Part shown: positions 59,533 to 64,000 of the stretch, one piece after another
Numbering within the stretch: position 1 is the first letter of the stretch
How the letters are laid out: each line of letters opens with the position of its first letter
Source: Martinezella rhizogenes
GTDB lineage: Bacteria > Pseudomonadota > Alphaproteobacteria > Rhizobiales > Rhizobiaceae
Assembly (NCBI RefSeq): GCF_007002745.1
Contig: NZ_SGNY01000003.1
Span: 372,001-436,000, forward strand
Length of the DNA stretch: 64,000 nucleotides
Direction: 5' to 3'
The notes under the pieces: generated by a model
Database searches by the model: none
Told to the model about the DNA's origin: nothing
Seen by the model: the letters and a program-made list of their open reading frames with translations, nothing else
Translations under genes and position numbers: made by a program

Positions 59533-62500
59533 ATGACATCCCAGTTCAAGCGTCTTCCACGCAAAGCAACCGACCTCGCGTTGTTCGCCAATGCCGGAGC
59601 GCTGGCTCAAAAAATCATTGCAACGGTCGTCAGTTGTACGCTCGTGCTTCAGCCGGTGCTGCTCCATGCACAGGACATAACGCCCGAAGCTGGAGGCTCT
59701 TCCGTAAATCGCCCCGGGATAGGGGCTGCCCCGAACGGCGTGCCGCTCATCGATATTGTCGGGCCCAACGGTCAGGGCCTGTCGCACAATAAATACAACA
59801 ATTTCAACGTCGGCACGCCCGGCGTCATCCTCAACAACTTCAACGGTGAGATCGGCACGTCGAAACTGGGTGGCGTGACGCCTGGCAATCCAAACCTTCA
59901 AGGCAAAGGTTCCGCCACGGTCATCCTCAATGAGGTCACGTCGCAAAACCGCAGTTCGCTTCTCGGTCCAACCGAAGTGTTCGGTGGCCGGGCCGACGTC
60001 ATCATCGCCAATCCGAACGGGATCACCTGCGACGGCTGCGGTTTCATCAACACGCCACGCGCCACGCTGACGACGGGCGTACCCGACATTGGCACTGACG
60101 GACGTCTCAATGGATTCACGGTCAACGCAGGGGATGTCACTTTCGGCCCTGGGGGTGGGAATTTTGCGCTCGGTGATGGTGCAGTCAGTCTGTTCGATGT
60201 CGTGTCCCGTACCATCCAGATCGACGGAACGATCTATGGCGAGGACCTGCGTCTGACCGCCGGTAAGAGCAAGTTCGATTATACCACCGGGGAGGCAACA
60301 GCGCTCGATGCCACCTCCGGGACACCTGAATACGCAATCGATGGTTCAGCACTCGGGGCTATGCAGGCCGGCCGCATCAAGATGGTTGTCACGGAAAAGG
60401 GCTCTGGCGTTCGCATGCGCGGCGACATGGCGGCCAATGCCGGTGAGCTCTCGCTGTCGGCAGACGGTAAAATTTCGATCGGCAATGCCTCTGGCAATAA
60501 CGGCGTCAGCATCTCTTCGAAGGGGAGTGTTTCGGCCGGTCGTCTGACCTCAAAAAAATCGGTGTCGGTCAAGGCGGGGAAAGACGCCAGGGTCGCTTCT
60601 ATCGGTACAGAAGAGGATATCCTGATTAATGGCGGGGCAGGCTTCATCGATGTCAGCGGTACTCTCGGGGCCAGTGGCGCACTCAACCTTCTGGCAGATG
60701 GGCGTATTGCCTTGGCCGACGCGTCGGCTGCCGGCCCTGTTTCGCTATGGTCGGGGGCTGGCTCCATTGCCATCAGCGGCACGGCCCAGTCTGGTGCGGC
60801 GATGTCGCTTACGGCGGCCTCGGGAGCGATCACGGCGGGCTCACTCCTTTCGAAAGGTGATTTGGCTCTGCTCTCCGGCCTTGATCTGGGGATTTCCGGG
60901 CTCGTGCTTGCGGAAGGGAATTTGCAGGCTTCGGCTGGCAGCGACATCCGCTATGACAGTCTGGAGGCAAACGGAGACATTTTGCTGTCTTCGACAAATG
61001 GTGTCATCAGCTTCGACAAGCGCACGGCCGCCGGCGGCGACATCAGGATCAGGCAGCAAAATGCCGACCTTTCCAATAACAGGAGCGGACTTGCCACATC
61101 CGGCACGCTCTACGTCAATGCCAATAATATCAATCTCACCAACAGCACGCTGACGTCAGGTGGCATTGATCTCACCTCATCTGGAACGACAGATCTGACG
61201 GGTGCGCGGCTCAATGCTGTCACCGCGAGCAGCACAGCTCGTTCTGTTCAGGGGTCAGGTGATATCGCGATCACAGCAGGTAACCTCACCGTTAATGGCG
61301 CCACCAACATTCTGGCTGCTCATGATTTGACGCTGTCGCTTTCGCAGCTTGCCAACTCCGGTCAGCTCGCTGCTGGCAATGATCTTACCCTAAATATCGC
61401 CGGCAACCTGACCAACACCGCCACGGGGCTCATCTATGCCGGTAACGACGCGGCACTTTTCGTGGGCGGCGTGCTTGCCAATGATCAGGGGGCGATTGTC
61501 GCAGGTCGTGACCTCACAATTGCTGGAAGTGCTTCTGGCGGGCGGAACGGAGCCGTTGTCAACAGTTCCGGCCTGATCTCCGCTGGCCGTAACATGTCGA
61601 TCGTTACCGTAAATCTGCGCAACGAAAGAACAATTGCTCCCACCTATACAAGCCAGCAGATCTCCAACTCGCTCGTTTCCGCGTATAACACCTATTATGC
61701 GGCTGACTGCGGGGACTGTTCGTCGCCTGTCGAGTTTTCCGGTAAGCGATTCGTCATTGGATCTCCCGCTCACCACGTTTACCGGGACGTTGTCGAGGAT
61801 CGCCTCATATCTTCAGGCAGTCCTGCAGCGCTGATCAAGGCGGGTAATACGCTTTCCGTCGACACCATCGACCTTACCAATGCCTATAGCGCCATCGAAG
61901 CTGGCGCAGGCATGACGCTTGTTGGCTCCGGCACGCTGACCAATCTAGGCCTGCAATTGCAGCGCACCACTTCATTCAATTGCAACCAGCACGGCGGCTG
62001 CCAGTATTTTCCTGATGTCATCTATGAGTGGCAGGAATCGAAAACAAGCGGCGATACAGGTGGTTGGGAAGGTTCGTGGCAGGTCGCCGTGCCTGGCCCC
62101 AGCCCGTTTGGAACGCGGGATGCGTCAAAGGATATCGGCCCCGGACGAACCGTGGAAAGCGTCGAGGCGATCGGTGGGGTTCCAGCGGCAATCCGCTCGG
62201 GCGGAGCACTTGGTATCACCGGCTTTGCTACCGTCAACAATACCGCGATTGCCGGATCAATCGCCGACCGTGTTGCCGTTGCAGCGCCTGCGCCTTCGAA
62301 CAATCCGACCGCATTACTGTCCAGTATGACGGCAAGCGGTGCGCTGTTCACGCTTGGCAGCGTCGCCACCCCACAGTCCGGCGGCTTTGGCGGCACCATT
62401 CCCGGCCAGACGTTCCTCTATGAGACCCGCGCCGCCTTCCTTGACGTCTCCAAATTCTATGGCTCCAGCTATTTCCTTGGTCGCATCGGCTACCAGCCGG

Positions 62501-64000
62501 ATCGCCAGATCCAGTTCCTTGGGGACGCCTATTTCGAGAACCAGTATATTGAGCAACAGATCAGACTGGCCACGGGCTCAGGTTTTACCGGGCAGGATTC
62601 AATTACCCAGATAAAGCAGCTTCTCGACAATGGAGCCGCCTATCTCGGAGCGCAGCAGCGCCCGCTCGGCCAACCTTTGACGGCTGAGGAGATCGCCAGC
62701 CTCACCGAATCCGTCGTCGTTTATGAGTGGCAGACGGTGAACGGCGCGAGCGTTCTTGCGCCGGTACTGCATCTCGCCGCTAATGACAGGGAAAGATTGA
62801 ATTCTGCAGGCGCGCTGATCGCGGGCAATCAGGTGACGATCGATACCGGCCTGCTTGCAACATCAGGGATGATTGCATCGACTGGCGATCTTACTGTTTC
62901 CGGTTCGTCGATCGCGGCAATCGGCGGCACCTTCACGGCGGGGGGTAATGCCTCGCTGAAGGGCAATGAGGGCATTCTGCTCGCCAATGCGAAGGTGACG
63001 GCCGGCGGCAATCTCGGCCTGACGTCTGACGGAGACATCAATATCTCCGTCACCGAACGGTCAACGACCAGCACTTTGCGCGACAAGCGGAGTTCTACGA
63101 CGGTTGTGAGAACCACCAGCCAGGGTTCCGAGATCACCGCGGGCGGGTCGGTCTCAGCCAATGCAGGTGGCAACCTCAACGTCATCGGCAGCAACATTGC
63201 TGCCGATGGAACGGTTGGTCTGAAGGCGACCGGCGATGTGACAGTCGCTGAGGCCATCGACACCACCACGATAGATTACACCTACAGGAAAAAGGGCGGT
63301 CTGTTCGGCGGAAGCAAACAGACGACGAGCCACACGGAAACGCAGACTGTCGTCGGCTCATCGGTCAGCGGCGGGAAGGGCGTGTCCATCGTCTCAGGTG
63401 GAGATACCGTCGTCTCCGCCTCGAAGGTGATGGCTGGCGATGAGACCAGCAAAGCCGATATCAATGTCAGCGCGGGCGGCGATCTTCTGATCGCGTCGGG
63501 CAAGAATACGGCGGAGTTCGAACAGAGCTCCTCATCCAAGGGCTTCCTCTCGAAAAAGAGCTCGACGCAGTACAACTATGATGAAGCCACAGTCGGCTCC
63601 GAGCTTTCCGCGTCCGGCAACATCAAGCTGGATGCTGGCGGCAACGCTGTCATAGCGGGCTCGAACATAACGGCAGGCGATGCGATTAGCGTCGCCGGCG
63701 ACAGCGTCGCCATCATCGGGGCGGAGGAGCAGCACGCGCTGGAGAGCAGCAGCAAGAAATCCGGTCTGTTCGCCGGTTCCGGCGGTGGCTTCCTTTCGCT
63801 CTGGGGCAAGGAGCAGAAAGAAAAGAGCCAATCATCTACCCTAAACGTTGGCTCTGCGCTGAAGGCGGGGACCGATGTCACGCTCACGGCACGCGAAAAC
63901 GACGTGAATGTCATCGGCTCCTCTATCGCAGCCAGCAGTGACATCACCCTTGATGCAGCTCGCGACGTCAATATCACTCCCGGGGCAGAAAGTGCCTCGT
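59533..64000 (+). CDS. TpsA/CdiA-like giant exoprotein (partial, runs off the window)
   Basis: At least 1,489 codons without a stop. A long signal peptide ends near residue 46 (LVLQPVLLHA). The TPS secretion domain (about 48-300) carries NNFNGEI and the NPNG motif at 160-163 with an adjacent CDGC pair. Filamentous-haemagglutinin repeats follow, then a middle region with YFENQYIEQQIRLATG and VVVYEWQTVNGASVLAPVLHLA, patterns found in CdiA proteins, then further repeats. Toxin tip and immunity gene, if any, lie outside. It may be a contact-dependent inhibition protein or a large adhesin. Confidence 0.9.
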   Translation, partial: MTSQFKRLPRKATDLALFANAGALAQKIIATVVSCTLVLQPVLLHAQDITPEAGGSSVNRPGIGAAPNGVPLIDIVGPNGQGLSHNKYNNFNVGTPGVILNNFNGEIGTSKLGGVTPGNPNLQGKGSATVILNEVTSQNRSSLLGPTEVFGGRADVIIANPNGITCDGCGFINTPRATLTTGVPDIGTDGRLNGFTVNAGDVTFGPGGGNFALGDGAVSLFDVVSRTIQIDGTIYGEDLRLTAGKSKFDYTTGEATALDATSGTPEYAIDGSALGAMQAGRIKMVVTEKGSGVRMRGDMAANAGELSLSADGKISIGNASGNNGVSISSKGSVSAGRLTSKKSVSVKAGKDARVASIGTEEDILINGGAGFIDVSGTLGASGALNLLADGRIALADASAAGPVSLWSGAGSIAISGTAQSGAAMSLTAASGAITAGSLLSKGDLALLSGLDLGISGLVLAEGNLQASAGSDIRYDSLEANGDILLSSTNGVISFDKRTAAGGDIRIRQQNADLSNNRSGLATSGTLYVNANNINLTNSTLTSGGIDLTSSGTTDLTGARLNAVTASSTARSVQGSGDIAITAGNLTVNGATNILAAHDLTLSLSQLANSGQLAAGNDLTLNIAGNLTNTATGLIYAGNDAALFVGGVLANDQGAIVAGRDLTIAGSASGGRNGAVVNSSGLISAGRNMSIVTVNLRNERTIAPTYTSQQISNSLVSAYNTYYAADCGDCSSPVEFSGKRFVIGSPAHHVYRDVVEDRLISSGSPAALIKAGNTLSVDTIDLTNAYSAIEAGAGMTLVGSGTLTNLGLQLQRTTSFNCNQHGGCQYFPDVIYEWQESKTSGDTGGWEGSWQVAVPGPSPFGTRDASKDIGPGRTVESVEAIGGVPAAIRSGGALGITGFATVNNTAIAGSIADRVAVAAPAPSNNPTALLSSMTASGALFTLGSVATPQSGGFGGTIPGQTFLYETRAAFLDVSKFYGSSYFLGRIGYQPDRQIQFLGDAYFENQYIEQQIRLATGSGFTGQDSITQIKQLLDNGAAYLGAQQRPLGQPLTAEEIASLTESVVVYEWQTVNGASVLAPVLHLAANDRERLNSAGALIAGNQVTIDTGLLATSGMIASTGDLTVSGSSIAAIGGTFTAGGNASLKGNEGILLANAKVTAGGNLGLTSDGDINISVTERSTTSTLRDKRSSTTVVRTTSQGSEITAGGSVSANAGGNLNVIGSNIAADGTVGLKATGDVTVAEAIDTTTIDYTYRKKGGLFGGSKQTTSHTETQTVVGSSVSGGKGVSIVSGGDTVVSASKVMAGDETSKADINVSAGGDLLIASGKNTAEFEQSSSSKGFLSKKSSTQYNYDEATVGSELSASGNIKLDAGGNAVIAGSNITAGDAISVAGDSVAIIGAEEQHALESSSKKSGLFAGSGGGFLSLWGKEQKEKSQSSTLNVGSALKAGTDVTLTARENDVNVIGSSIAASSDITLDAARDVNITPGAESAS

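Noticed and set aside
60279-60947. Minus-strand frames inside tpsA, such as this 222-codon one
   Set aside because: Repetitive Ala/Ser/Pro-rich products opposite a clear TpsA frame; typical shadow of haemagglutinin repeats.

Overview
The window reads as a chromosomal segment of a Rhizobiaceae bacterium, most likely Agrobacterium. The pst-pho, gcrA, argD-argF, hslO, apaG, metZ, dcd gene set, a GcrA-type cell-cycle regulator with CtrA-like and GANTC sites, a SAM-II riboswitch before metZ, and the long form of dCTP deaminase all point there. This rests on recognising families and motifs by eye; no database search was run.

Region 1 (1-11.6 kb) is conserved host backbone. It holds the phosphate-uptake and phosphate-sensing genes (pstA, pstB, phoU, phoB), the cell-cycle regulator gcrA (minus strand), arginine synthesis (argD, argF), the redox chaperone hslO, apaG, the methionine gene metZ under a SAM-II riboswitch, and dcd. 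It ends in a tRNA-Gly(CCC) gene.

Region 2 (11,621-55,266) is a prophage of about 43.6 kb that appears complete. It is integrated in the 3' end of the tRNA-Gly and bounded by an exact 47-bp direct repeat. A leftward early operon runs from 19.2 kb to the integrase next to the tRNA. A LexA/CI-type repressor sits between two symmetrical promoter-operator regions. A rightward early operon carries a Cro-like protein, regulators, a DNA methyltransferase fusion, a replication protein with iterons inside its gene, and a NusG-like protein. A structured non-coding segment and a terminator then separate early from late genes. The late genes combine a lambda/HK97-type head module (GpA terminase, gpW, portal, S78 protease, capsid) with a P2-type contractile tail (V, W, J, I, FI, FII, E/E', T, U, X, D) and a lysis cassette. 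Cargo genes include an HdeA-like periplasmic protein antisense to the tail operon, an AT-rich two-domain glycosyltransferase plus methyltransferase, and a small gene at the right end behind a perfect alphaproteobacterial SOS box.

Region 3 (55,267-64,000) is a second, probably older, island in the same tRNA site. It begins with a frameshifted P4-type integrase. A two-partner secretion locus of the CdiB/CdiA or FhaC/FhaB kind follows: TpsB transporter, a small lipoprotein, and a giant TpsA exoprotein that runs off the window. Any toxin tip and immunity gene lie beyond it.

The points that most deserve a second look are the NusG-like protein with the structured RNA and terminator at the early/late junction, the SOS-box gene beside attR, the iterons that fall in two reading frames of the replication gene, the mirror-image PL/PR operators, the surface-modification cargo, and the nested tRNA-Gly islands leading into the two-partner secretion locus.
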